This document shows positions 32,996 through 41,669 of a DNA stretch of 52,647 nt, piece by piece; within the stretch, counting starts at the first letter, position 1, and each line of letters opens with the position of its first letter. Made by a program: the position numbers and the translations under genes. Source of the DNA: Flavobacteriaceae bacterium (lineage in GTDB: Bacteria; Bacteroidota; Bacteroidia; Flavobacteriales; Flavobacteriaceae); contig JALWKK010000056.1 in NCBI GenBank assembly GCA_027081505.1, forward strand, positions 1 through 52,647, in the 5' to 3' direction. The notes below the pieces were generated by a model that ran no database searches, had not been told where the DNA came from, and saw only the letters and a list, made by a program, of their open reading frames with translations.

Positions 32996-33580
32996 ATGAA
33001 TTATCTCGCACATATATATCTTTCGGGAAATGAAGAAGGTGTTATTATCGGCAATTTTATTGCAGATGGCATCAAAGGCAAGAAGTATAAAAAATTCCCG
33101 AAATCTATTCAAAAAGGTATTTTATTACATCGCGCTATCGATTCTTATACCGACACACATCCTATTGTAAAAAGAAGCACAGCAAGACTCCATAAAAAAC
33201 ACGGGCATTTTAGCGGTGTCGTAGTAGATGTGCTTTACGATCATTTTCTGGCTAAAAATTGGAGTGATTATAGTAAAACACCTTTGAATGAATATATAAC
33301 TGATTTTTATGATTTATTACAAAAAAATTATGCTGTTTTGCCCAAACTCATTCAAAAAATGATGCCGGCAATGCTTTCTGAAAACTGGTTGCTAAGCTAC
33401 CAAAGTTTACAAGGCATTAGTATTATATTGAATAAAATGTACAAGCGAATTAATACAGAGACCAATTTGAATTTTGCTATTTTAGATATTGAAAAACATT
33501 ATACCGAATTTGAAACAGAATTTACCTTGTTTTTTAAAGAGTTGATTAAGTTTGTAAAACAAAAACAAACCGAATTATGA
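32996..33580 (+). CDS. Acyl carrier protein phosphodiesterase-like protein
   Basis: A 194-residue protein beginning MNYLAHIYLSGNEEGVIIGN, the hallmark start of the AcpH family (HD-like phosphodiesterases that remove phosphopantetheine from ACP). Further motifs: IQKGILLHRAIDSYTDTHPIV and VVVDVLYDHFLAKNW, with the histidine and aspartates of an HD-type metal site. The longer frame starting at 32957 would bury this conserved start and is not credible. Its stop overlaps the start of the gamma-glutamyltransferase gene by 4 nt (ATGA), so the two are coupled, without an evident functional link. Confidence 0.88.
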   Translation: MNYLAHIYLSGNEEGVIIGNFIADGIKGKKYKKFPKSIQKGILLHRAIDSYTDTHPIVKRSTARLHKKHGHFSGVVVDVLYDHFLAKNWSDYSKTPLNEYITDFYDLLQKNYAVLPKLIQKMMPAMLSENWLLSYQSLQGISIILNKMYKRINTETNLNFAILDIEKHYTEFETEFTLFFKELIKFVKQKQTEL

Positions 33581-35280
33581 AACGAGTAATTTTATTGTTG
33601 CTAATTATTTCCTTTCTTTCATGTAAAGAGGATGTCCCGACAGGCATATTGAAAAAGCAACATAACAGAGGATTAGTAACAAATAGAGCAATGGTTGTTT
33701 CGGCACGAGCCGAAGCTTCAAAAATAGGAAATGACATACTCAAAAAAGGAGGAAATGCGTTTGATGCTATGGTTGGCACCGAAATGGCGTTAGCTGTTTG
33801 TTATCCGTTTGCAGGGAGCTTGGGAAGTGGTGGCTTTATGGTGTATCGTACCCAATACGGTGAGAAAGGTGCATTAAATTATCGAGAAAAAGCACCATTG
33901 GCGGCATACAGAGATATGTATTTGGATAAAAAAGGTGAATTTATTTCAGATAAAAGCAAAATAGGACCTTTTGCAGTTGGTGTTCCAGGAACCGTTGCAG
34001 CTATTTTTTCGGTTCACGAAAAATTCGGTACACTTCCTATTGAAGAACTTTTAAAACCGGTTATTGATCTAGCAACAAACGGATTTGTTATTACCGAAAA
34101 ACAAGCAAAGCGATTAAATCATTACGCTCCTGTGTTTAAGGAAGTTAATCAAGAAGAAAGCATTTTTACCCAAACTTTTAAAGCGGGTGATACATTAAAA
34201 AATCTATCCTTGGCAAAGACCTTACAAACTATTTCGAACAAGGGAAGAAATGCTTTTTATAAAGGCGAGATAGGCGAAAAACTGGTAAATTTCATTCAGA
34301 ACAAAGGTGGAATTATTACAGAAAAAGATTTAGAACTATATGAAACCCAATGGCGTGACCCTATTGAGTTTGATTATAAAGACCTCCACGTTATTTCAAT
34401 GTCTCCACCCTCTAGTGGCGGTATTTGTTTGGGTGAAATTTTAAAAATGATAGAACCTTATGATATAGGACAATATCCTCACAACGGTGTAAAATATGTA
34501 CAACTACTTACCGAAGCCGAACGGAGAGCCTATGCCGACAGGAGTTATTATTTGGGTGACCCCGATTTTGTTTCTATCCCAATAGATACACTGCTAAGCA
34601 AAGACTATTTAAAAAGAAGAATGAAAAATTTTTCTTGGGATAAAGCCACACCTTCCGATAGTGTTTCTTACGGAAAAATTTCAGGTTATGAAAGTAATGA
34701 AACCACGCATTATTCTATTGTAGATCAGTTTGGAAACGCCATTGCAGCAACAACAACGCTAAACGGAGCGTATGGTTCAAAATTGTACGTAAAAGAACTG
34801 GGTTTTTTCTTAAACAACCAAATGGATGATTTTAGTGCCAAGCCGGGAACACCCAATATGTTTGGTCTTATTGGAGGTGAAGCCAACTCAATTGCTCCGC
34901 AAAAACGAATGTTAAGCTCTATGACACCAACCATAGTAGAGAAAAACGGAAAATTATGGATGACGGTTGGTACTCCCGGAGGATCCACCATTATAACCTC
35001 GGTGTTGCAAACCATATTAAATGTGTATGAATATGATATGTCTATGCAAGAAGCCGTAGATGCACCAAGATTTCATCACCAATGGCTTCCGGATGTCGTA
35101 CAGTTTGAACCGATGTTGTTTGATATAAAGGTATTAGACACTCTAATTGATAAAGGGTACCAAGTAGATGAAAAAAAATCGAGAATTATCGGAAAAGTAG
35201 ATGCCATACTGGTTTTGCCTAACGGGAAACTCGAAGGTGGTGCAGATAAGCGTGGCGACGATGCTGCAGTTGGGTTTTAA
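33577..35280 (+). CDS. ggt: Gamma-glutamyltransferase, lipoprotein type
   Basis: Periplasmic enzyme that cleaves gamma-glutamyl amides such as glutathione and transfers the glutamyl group. Here it carries a lipoprotein signal (MKRVILLLLIISFLSCKED). Motifs in order: AMVVSARAEASKIGNDILKKGGNAFDA (given in parts: VVSARAEAS and ILKKGGNAFDAMVG), GSLGSGGFMVYR, YREKAPLAA, and the autocleavage site NETTHYSIVDQFGNA, where Thr376 would be the N-terminal nucleophile of the small subunit. Late motifs LNNQMDDFSAKPG and GTPGGSTIITSVLQ fit the family. At 567 residues the length is normal. Coupled to the upstream gene by ATGA overlap. Confidence 0.96.
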   Translation: MKRVILLLLIISFLSCKEDVPTGILKKQHNRGLVTNRAMVVSARAEASKIGNDILKKGGNAFDAMVGTEMALAVCYPFAGSLGSGGFMVYRTQYGEKGALNYREKAPLAAYRDMYLDKKGEFISDKSKIGPFAVGVPGTVAAIFSVHEKFGTLPIEELLKPVIDLATNGFVITEKQAKRLNHYAPVFKEVNQEESIFTQTFKAGDTLKNLSLAKTLQTISNKGRNAFYKGEIGEKLVNFIQNKGGIITEKDLELYETQWRDPIEFDYKDLHVISMSPPSSGGICLGEILKMIEPYDIGQYPHNGVKYVQLLTEAERRAYADRSYYLGDPDFVSIPIDTLLSKDYLKRRMKNFSWDKATPSDSVSYGKISGYESNETTHYSIVDQFGNAIAATTTLNGAYGSKLYVKELGFFLNNQMDDFSAKPGTPNMFGLIGGEANSIAPQKRMLSSMTPTIVEKNGKLWMTVGTPGGSTIITSVLQTILNVYEYDMSMQEAVDAPRFHHQWLPDVVQFEPMLFDIKVLDTLIDKGYQVDEKKSRIIGKVDAILVLPNGKLEGGADKRGDDAAVGF

Positions 35281-35351
35281 TTATTTATTTATAAAATGTA
35301 ACTAACCCACCCTTGTATATTTTTATAATGCTAAAATACTTAACATATCTT

Positions 35352-35381
35352 TTTGACTTATTCAATATACATTTATATTTG
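35352..35381 (+). promoter_or_regulatory. Promoter of the capsule export operon (TTTG, 18-nt spacer, TATATTTG)
   Basis: TTTGAC at 35352-35357 and TATATTTG at 35374-35381 match the Bacteroidota pattern. The predicted leader to the ATG at 35405 is about 20 nt. Confidence 0.65.
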
Positions 35382-35404
35382 CATTAACTAACTAATACAA
35401 ATTC

Positions 35405-36163
35405 ATGAAGAAGATTTTTTTCTCTTTACTTGTTTCTTTTTTGTTTTTTTCTTGTGCTACAAAGAAACAAATACTTTATTTTCAAGATATCGAAGACCAA
35501 GATGATAGAAACATCTCAACTACTTTCGATCCAATTATAGAGAGTAATGATATCTTACATATAACTGTTTCTTCTTACAACGAAGAAGTGGTAAAACCCT
35601 TTCAAAGAAATACCGGCTTACAGAACAATGCAATAGGTAATAATAATATTGGGTTACAAGGCTATTTGGTAAATAAAGATGGAAAAATTCCTTTTCCTGT
35701 TCTTGGCGAAATTACCGTTGCCGGAAAAACTCGTATGGAGGTGGAAAAAATGTTAAAACAAAAACTGTCAAATTATGTTACAGATGCCGTGATAGATGTA
35801 AGAATTGTAAACTTTAGAATTACAGTGCTTGGAGAAGTTAACAATCCCGGAGTTTTTACAGTGGTGAATGAACGAGTTACTTTACCCGAAGCAATCGGCT
35901 TGGCCGGGGATTTTACCCTTGACGGAAGCCGAAAAAATATTATAGTGGTAAGAGAAGAAAACGGGAAACGAAAAGTAAAACGAATAGACTTTACAAAAGC
36001 AGACTTTTTTACAAGCAATTTCTATTATCTGAAACAAAACGATGTCGTGTATGTAGAACCCACGACAAGAGGAGTAAAAAAATCCGGTTTTATACCCGAT
36101 GTTCCTGCTTTACTGTCGTTATTTACAGTTGTTCTTAGTTCAGTTATCCTTTTAACTCGTTAA
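35405..36163 (+). CDS. Polysaccharide export outer-membrane lipoprotein (Wza-like)
   Basis: A 252-residue lipoprotein (MKKIFFSLLVSFLFFSCATKK; Cys17) of the polysaccharide biosynthesis/export family. The Poly_export domain covers about residues 45-130 (ESNDILHITVSSYNEE; LVNKDGKIPFPVLGEITVAGKT) and an SLBB-like domain about 140-200 (ITVLGEVNNPGVFTVVNERVTLPEAIGLAGD, split: TVLGEVNNPGVFTV and TLPEAIGLAGDF). It ends in a hydrophobic helix (VPALLSLFTVVLSSVILLT), as seen in outer-membrane Wza-type channels. First gene of a tight operon with the kinase (4-nt gap). Confidence 0.93.
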   Translation: MKKIFFSLLVSFLFFSCATKKQILYFQDIEDQDDRNISTTFDPIIESNDILHITVSSYNEEVVKPFQRNTGLQNNAIGNNNIGLQGYLVNKDGKIPFPVLGEITVAGKTRMEVEKMLKQKLSNYVTDAVIDVRIVNFRITVLGEVNNPGVFTVVNERVTLPEAIGLAGDFTLDGSRKNIIVVREENGKRKVKRIDFTKADFFTSNFYYLKQNDVVYVEPTTRGVKKSGFIPDVPALLSLFTVVLSSVILLTR

Positions 36164-36167
36164 TATA

Positions 36168-38537
36168 ATGCTTCAAGAAAATTATCAAGAACAAACCGAA
36201 CTTACTCTAAAAGAAATAATAGGGCGATATACGCGTTACTGGTACTGGTTTATTATTACGGTTTTTTTATCACTGTCACTGGCTTATGTTTTCTTGCGTT
36301 ATACCACCACATTATACGAAACACAAGCTACTGTTATAATTAAAGATGAAAAGAGCGGCGGAGGTGCTGCAGAATTAATGGCTTTTGCAGATTTTGGAAG
36401 GTTTTTTTCAAAATTCGGTAACAATAAAATAGAAAACGAACTGGCAGTATTTAAATCCAAACGCATAATTTCAAATACCATTGAAGCCCTCCATTTAAAC
36501 GTTGTTTATGAAAATGTAGGAGCTATTAAAACCACCGAATTATACCATAATAAACCCATAACGGTCGAATATCTTTCGATAAACCCAAAGAAACAAGTAC
36601 CAAAACTGTATTTCAAAATTATTTCCGATACCTCTTTCCAGTTGCAAAATGAAAACGAAGAAGACTTAGGTACTCATCATTTTGGAAAACCCCTACACCT
36701 GTCCTTTGGCACCATAACGGTTTTGCCCGAATTAAAAGATACTACACTTTTTAAAAATTTTTTTAACAAAAAAATTGCTGTAACTTATAAACGTGTAGAG
36801 CCTGTAGCTTTGGCTTTTCAGAAAAAAACCAAAGTCCTTAATGATATAAAAAACAGTAACGTAGTAAGTCTTTCTTTAAAAAGTCCCGTACCGGATAAGG
36901 CAGAAGATTTTTTAAACGAACTTATTTTTCAGTATAACAAAGATGCCATAAATGACCGAAGTCAAGTAGCAAAAAAAACATCAGAGTTTATAGATAGCAG
37001 GCTGGCAATAATTACGAAAGAACTGGATTCGGTTGAAGAAAACCAAGTAAGATTTAAAAGTAGAAACAAACTCACCGATATCACCGCAGAAGCCCAACTT
37101 ATTTTAGAAAACACGAGTGAGTTTAACAAGCGTCAGTTAGATCTAGGTACGCAAATAGAGTTGGCGAATACTATGATTAACCACTTAAAACAATCTAAGA
37201 CAACCGATTTGCTACCGGTAAACCTTGCCACCGAAGAACAAATAGCTTCAGATATAGCCAACTATAATGCCTTAATATTACAACGGAATAAATTATTACA
37301 ATCTTCTACATCTAAAAATCCGGTGGTAAAAAATATTTCAGACCAGTTGGCTACCATAAGAAACAACATTTTGTCCGCCTTGGAAGCAACCAGCCAAAAA
37401 TACCGGATAGCCTTAGAAGATATAAGAAGTAAGAGTTATTCACTTCAATCTAAGATTTCAAAAATACCCGAGAAAGAAAAAATATTCAGAGACATTGTAA
37501 GGCAACAATCTATTAAAGAACAATTGTATTTATTTTTGTTACAACAACGTGAAGAAGCTTCTATATCTCTGGCTGTTACTGCTCCAAAAGCAAAAATTGT
37601 AGATAGTGCTTTTACAGGAAGATCACCGGTGTCTCCTCAAAAACCACTTATTTATCTCGGAGCTATTTTAGCAGGCTTATTGATACCCTTTTTGTTTATA
37701 TATATACGCGCCCTGCTTAACAACAAAGTAAGCAACAGGAGAGACATAGAACGTCAACTTCCAAGAGTTCCTATTGTAGGAGAAGTCCCGAAACTTAAAA
37801 GAGGAAATGAAGATTTAATTCAGCCAAATGATAGAAGTATTTTAGCCGAATCGTTCCGGATTTTAAGAACCAATCTTCAATACCTATTTATAAATAAATT
37901 AAATTCTAAAAAGACCTCAAAAACAATATTGGTAACCTCTACAATAAAAGGAGAAGGAAAAACATTTGTAGCTTTTAATTTAGCTTTAACCCTCGCTTTA
38001 ACCGGAAAAAAAGTTGTGCTGGTAGGAGCCGATATTAGAAATCCGCAACTTCATAGATATTTACCCAAAGAGTTACGTCATAAAAAGGGACTTACCGAAT
38101 ATATTATAGACAATTCGGTTACACTAGATGATATCGTTTCTAAGAGTCAGTTTCATCCTAATTTAAGTATTGTACTTTCAGGAGTAATACCACCTAATCC
38201 TGCAGAGTTGTTAATGCAAGACAGAACCGGTTATTGTTTTACCGAACTGCAAAAAAAGTTTGATTACATCGTTGTAGATACAGCCCCGGCTATGTTAGTA
38301 ACCGACACCGTTTTAATAAACAACTTTGCCGATATAACGTTGTATGTAGTTCGTGCCGGTTATACCGAAAAAGAACTATTAGATTTTACCAAAGATGCTA
38401 TAAAAGATAACCGTTTAACAAATGTAGGTGTTGTTTTAAATAATGTGTCAATGAGTAATTTCGGATACGGAAATAAATACGGCTACTCGTATAGTCAAGA
38501 AAAACAATCTTTTTTAAAACGTATATTTAAAAGCTAA
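36168..38537 (+). CDS. Polysaccharide co-polymerase / tyrosine autokinase (Wzc-like)
   Basis: A 789-residue inner-membrane protein that couples capsule or exopolysaccharide polymerisation and export. A Wzz domain runs between two membrane helices (about residues 24-45 and 496-515), with a coiled-coil middle (residues 270-440). The cytoplasmic BY-kinase domain has Walker A in TSTIKGEGKTFVAFN (lysine near 598), Walker A' VLVGADIRNPQLH and Walker B DYIVVDTAPAMLV. A C-terminal tyrosine cluster (FGYGNKYGYSYSQEKQ) is the expected autophosphorylation tail. No phosphatase gene (Wzb) lies next to it. It is followed after 10 nt by the Wzi-like gene. Confidence 0.94.
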   Translation: MLQENYQEQTELTLKEIIGRYTRYWYWFIITVFLSLSLAYVFLRYTTTLYETQATVIIKDEKSGGGAAELMAFADFGRFFSKFGNNKIENELAVFKSKRIISNTIEALHLNVVYENVGAIKTTELYHNKPITVEYLSINPKKQVPKLYFKIISDTSFQLQNENEEDLGTHHFGKPLHLSFGTITVLPELKDTTLFKNFFNKKIAVTYKRVEPVALAFQKKTKVLNDIKNSNVVSLSLKSPVPDKAEDFLNELIFQYNKDAINDRSQVAKKTSEFIDSRLAIITKELDSVEENQVRFKSRNKLTDITAEAQLILENTSEFNKRQLDLGTQIELANTMINHLKQSKTTDLLPVNLATEEQIASDIANYNALILQRNKLLQSSTSKNPVVKNISDQLATIRNNILSALEATSQKYRIALEDIRSKSYSLQSKISKIPEKEKIFRDIVRQQSIKEQLYLFLLQQREEASISLAVTAPKAKIVDSAFTGRSPVSPQKPLIYLGAILAGLLIPFLFIYIRALLNNKVSNRRDIERQLPRVPIVGEVPKLKRGNEDLIQPNDRSILAESFRILRTNLQYLFINKLNSKKTSKTILVTSTIKGEGKTFVAFNLALTLALTGKKVVLVGADIRNPQLHRYLPKELRHKKGLTEYIIDNSVTLDDIVSKSQFHPNLSIVLSGVIPPNPAELLMQDRTGYCFTELQKKFDYIVVDTAPAMLVTDTVLINNFADITLYVVRAGYTEKELLDFTKDAIKDNRLTNVGVVLNNVSMSNFGYGNKYGYSYSQEKQSFLKRIFKS

Positions 38538-38547
38538 TTTTGCTATT

Positions 38548-39876
38548 TTGAAAAAGAAAATAATCCTATTCTCGTTGTTTTGTTTTTTACAAAGTATGGC
38601 GCAAGAAAACATATATTTTTTTGCAAAAGCAAAGGGTTTTGGTTTTTTTTCTTCAGAAGAAGTTTTGCCGCTTTGGTTTTATACAAATACCAATACTGCG
38701 GTAAGTGAGTTTTCAACTCTTTCAGGGCAATTTTTTGCTAGGAGTACGTATTTATTTAAAGAATCGGCTAAAATTGAAGCCGGATTTTCGGGATTTTACA
38801 GAAATGAAATAGCTCCATCGTTTCAACGAAATAATTTATACCTTAGATTTAAGAACAATTGGTTTCAAGCTACAATCGGGGCAAAAAATCAAAAAGAAGA
38901 AGCCTTTGGTTTGTCATTAACCAACAAGAACTTTGTATGGAGCAATAATGCCAGAGCCATTCCGGGTTTTACAATTGAAGCCTCAAACCCTTTAAAATTA
39001 TCCAAGACTTTTAGTGTAGATTGGGGAATAGGAAATTATTTTTTAAACGACACGCGCTATGTTTCCAATACCATGATTCATTACAAACGATTGGCTATAA
39101 CTGCAAATGTTAATGAAAAAAGCAAATTAAAAATAAGATTACAACATGTAGCGCAATGGGGCGGAACATCTCCCGAGTTTGGTAAATTACCTACTGATTT
39201 TTCGGCTTTTGTAAAAGTGTTTTTTGCAAAAAAAACAAACACCGAAGGTGAAAATATAAATGCCTTGGGAAATCATATAGGTTCGCTATTTGTAGATTAT
39301 GTTTTTTCTACACAAATAGGAACTTTTAACGCGTATTACGACCATCCTTTTGAAGATGGTTCGGGAACGCGTTTTGCCAACTTCCCCGACGGTCTGTGGG
39401 GACTCACTTTTAAACCTAAAACGGCTCCCTATTTTTTTTTATATGAATTTGCTACCACAACAGACCAAAGTGGAAACATTGGTGTAAGCGGATTTGATAA
39501 TTATTTTAGTAATAATTTGTATCGAAGCGGATGGACCTATGAAGGTAATGTAATAGGGTTTCCTTTTATAACTTCCGATAAAAATATTGAAATCACCAAT
39601 CTTACGTCTCCAATTGTGAGTAATAGAGTTCAAGCACATCACCTTGCATTTTCAGGGAAATACAACGCCCTTTCTTGGAAACTTAAAACCACTTTTGCTA
39701 AACATTTGGGTACTTATAGACAACCGTATGCCAAACCAATTAAAGTATGGTCTAATGCACTGTTTCTTAAGTATGGTTTTAAAAAATATGGAAACGCACT
39801 CTTACAATTGGGCTACGATAATGGTTCAAACAATAGTATTTTTGCCGTAGGTCTGGGCTATGAATACAAGTTTTAG
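38548..39876 (+). CDS. Capsule assembly Wzi family outer-membrane protein
   Basis: A 442-residue predicted outer-membrane beta-barrel with a signal peptide (KKKIILFSLFCFLQSMAQ). It shows many alternating strands and typical Wzi-family stretches (LRFKNNWFQATIGAKNQKEE; FGLSLTNKNFVWSNNARAIPGF, in parts FVWSNNARAIPGF; LRIQHVAQWGG-like LKIRLQHVAQWGG; FVDYVFSTQIGTFNAYYDHPFEDGSG, in parts GTFNAYYDHPFEDGSG) and a C-terminal strand ending in F. Wzi proteins anchor capsule at the surface. It starts with TTG 38548, because the only nearby ATG (38596) falls at the signal-peptide cleavage region. Third gene of the export operon. Confidence 0.9.
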   Translation: MKKKIILFSLFCFLQSMAQENIYFFAKAKGFGFFSSEEVLPLWFYTNTNTAVSEFSTLSGQFFARSTYLFKESAKIEAGFSGFYRNEIAPSFQRNNLYLRFKNNWFQATIGAKNQKEEAFGLSLTNKNFVWSNNARAIPGFTIEASNPLKLSKTFSVDWGIGNYFLNDTRYVSNTMIHYKRLAITANVNEKSKLKIRLQHVAQWGGTSPEFGKLPTDFSAFVKVFFAKKTNTEGENINALGNHIGSLFVDYVFSTQIGTFNAYYDHPFEDGSGTRFANFPDGLWGLTFKPKTAPYFFLYEFATTTDQSGNIGVSGFDNYFSNNLYRSGWTYEGNVIGFPFITSDKNIEITNLTSPIVSNRVQAHHLAFSGKYNALSWKLKTTFAKHLGTYRQPYAKPIKVWSNALFLKYGFKKYGNALLQLGYDNGSNNSIFAVGLGYEYKF

Positions 39877-39902
39877 TTTTCCGGATTCGGAATAGAAATA
39901 AA

Positions 39903-39934
39903 AAACCACTTGATTTTTAACAATCAAATGGTTT
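39903..39934 (-). terminator. Hairpin terminator for the DUF937 gene
   Basis: AAACCACTTGAT (39903-39914) and ATCAAATGGTTT (39923-39934) form a 12-bp stem with one mismatch and an 8-nt loop. On the minus strand it is followed by a run of T (TTTTTATTT), as expected for a Rho-independent terminator of the gene ending at 39964; it may also serve the converging capsule operon. Confidence 0.6.
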
Positions 39935-39963
39935 AATTAATTTTCTAAAAAAAAGGTGGTGGT

Positions 39964-40605
39964 TTATTTTCCAAACAAACCTCCTAATAGTCCACCTATA
40001 CCTCCACTTTTTTTGTTCCCTCCTCCAAGAACCATACCGGCAACATCGTCTAAAATGCTACCGTCGTTATCACCATCTAAGAGTGATTCTATAAGGCTTT
40101 GTTGATTGTTTCCTTGTTGACCGGTTCCGAGAACACCTTCTAATAAACCGCCTAATTGGGTTGGTTCTGAAACCTGTCGTTCTCTTGTTTGCTTTCCAAG
40201 ATAACCTAAAAGAATAGGAGCTGCAACTTGTAAAATATTCATCACAGTACCTGTATCAACACCTGATTTTTGTGATAACGCATTGGCAACATTATTTTGT
40301 GAGCCTCCTAAGACATGCTTTAAAATTCCGGCACCGTCTTGTTTTACTTCGGGATTAACGCCACCTTGAAACAAATCGCCCAAACTATCTAAAATACTTC
40401 CGTCGTGTTTACTGTTTAAAGCATTAAACAAACCGGAAGCACCTTCGGGGTTAGTAGCATTTCGTTTCATAGCCCCTATTAATACAGGCATTGCCATAGC
40501 TAAAACTTTGGCGGTTTTATCTTCGGGTTGACGCGTGTCATTACTTACTCCGCTAATTATTTGTTTTCCCATATCACTGGTTAACAAGTCTAAAATTCCT
40601 GACAT
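39964..40605 (-). CDS. DUF937 domain protein
   Basis: A 213-residue protein without signal peptide. Helical repeats typical of DUF937 are visible (LLTSDMGKQIISGVSND; MAMPVLIGAMKRNATNPEGASGLFNALN, in parts VLIGAMKRNATNPEGA; VMNILQVAAPILLGYLGKQ), ending in a low-complexity glycine-rich tail (GGGNKKSGGIGGLLGGLFGK) after an aspartate-rich DGDNDGSILDDVAGM. Function unknown; the family resembles YidB-like proteins. The gene stands alone, with a hairpin terminator on its downstream side. Confidence 0.9.
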   Translation of the reverse strand: MSGILDLLTSDMGKQIISGVSNDTRQPEDKTAKVLAMAMPVLIGAMKRNATNPEGASGLFNALNSKHDGSILDSLGDLFQGGVNPEVKQDGAGILKHVLGGSQNNVANALSQKSGVDTGTVMNILQVAAPILLGYLGKQTRERQVSEPTQLGGLLEGVLGTGQQGNNQQSLIESLLDGDNDGSILDDVAGMVLGGGNKKSGGIGGLLGGLFGK

Positions 40606-40641
40606 TTTTAATAAGTTTTAAAGTTAATGTTGTCAATTTAC

Positions 40642-40668
40642 AAAAAAAAACGTATTTACCGGTGTAAA
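40642..40668 (-). terminator. Short hairpin terminator downstream of serA
   Basis: TTTAC (40655-40659) and GTAAA (40664-40668) form a 5-bp stem with a 4-nt loop; on the minus strand it is followed by a run of nine T. Position 28 nt beyond the serA stop fits. The stem is weak, so confidence is limited. Confidence 0.4.
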
Positions 40669-40695
40669 AAAACTTTTTTCGATAAACTACATCCC

Positions 40696-41646
40696 TTATT
40701 TGATGATAGAAATAATTTGGGTAGCCAACTCGGTTCCGATTCGGTTTTGTGCTTCAGTTGTGGCAGCTCCAATATGCGGACTGAGTGATATTTTATGATT
40801 CATAAGTACTTTTATTGCCGGTGTGGGTTCGTTTTCAAAAGTGTCTAAACCGGCAAATGAAAGTTTGTTGTTATCGAGGGCATCTACTAAAGCTACCTCA
40901 TCAATAAGACCACCACGTGCCGCATTTATAATGCCGGCTCCATCTTTCATAAGTGCAATTTCGTTTTTTCCTATAATGTATCCTTGTTGTGCAGGAACGT
41001 GAAGGCTAATAAAATCGCTTTCCCTAAGAACAGTAACCATGGGTTGCATTTTAAAATCGAAAGAAATACTTTTTCCGTTGTAAAAAGGAACTTTTACCGT
41101 TGCGGTGTCCATATATTTATCGCTAGCAAGAACTTTCATTCCAACACCAAGCGCAATTTTAGCGACTTCTTGCCCGATGCGTCCGAAGCCTATTATTCCA
41201 AGCGTTTTACCACGAAGTTCGCTTCCTGCACCATAGCTTTTCTTTAATACTTTAAAACGGGTTTCTCCCTCTAAAGGCATATTTCGGTTTGCATCGTATA
41301 AAAAGCGTACACCTCCGTATAAATGCCCGAAAACCAATTCGGCTACAGATGCTGAGGATGCGGCAGGAGTATTTATTACATGAATGCCTTTGCTTTTGGC
41401 ATAATCTACATCGATGTTATCCATCCCGACACCGCCACGACCTATAATTTTTATGGTTGGGCAGGCATCAATAAGTTCTTTTCTTACTTTGGTGGCACTT
41501 CGTACCAACAATACAATTATTTGGTTTGTATTAATAAAATTTTCAAGTTGTTCTTGGGCTACTTTGGTAGTGATTACTTCAAATCCGGCTTGCTCTAGGG
41601 CATCTATTCCGGTTTGTGAAATTCCGTCGTTTGCTAATACTTTCAT
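40696..41646 (-). CDS. serA: D-3-phosphoglycerate dehydrogenase, short form
   Basis: First step of serine biosynthesis, NAD-dependent oxidation of 3-phosphoglycerate. 316 residues with the two D-isomer 2-hydroxyacid dehydrogenase domains and no C-terminal ACT domain, as is common in flavobacteria, so feedback by serine through an ACT domain is not expected. Motifs: IGRGGVGMDNIDVDYAKSKGI, NAD-binding GKTLGIIGFGRIGQEVAKIA (GxGxxG), NAARGGLIDEVAL with the arginine, and SPHIGAATTEAQNRI with the catalytic histidine. It follows serC by 23 nt and is surely in one operon with it. Confidence 0.95.
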   Translation of the reverse strand: MKVLANDGISQTGIDALEQAGFEVITTKVAQEQLENFINTNQIIVLLVRSATKVRKELIDACPTIKIIGRGGVGMDNIDVDYAKSKGIHVINTPAASSASVAELVFGHLYGGVRFLYDANRNMPLEGETRFKVLKKSYGAGSELRGKTLGIIGFGRIGQEVAKIALGVGMKVLASDKYMDTATVKVPFYNGKSISFDFKMQPMVTVLRESDFISLHVPAQQGYIIGKNEIALMKDGAGIINAARGGLIDEVALVDALDNNKLSFAGLDTFENEPTPAIKVLMNHKISLSPHIGAATTEAQNRIGTELATQIISIIK

Positions 41647-41669
41647 TTTTTAAGATTTTTGCTTCAATT

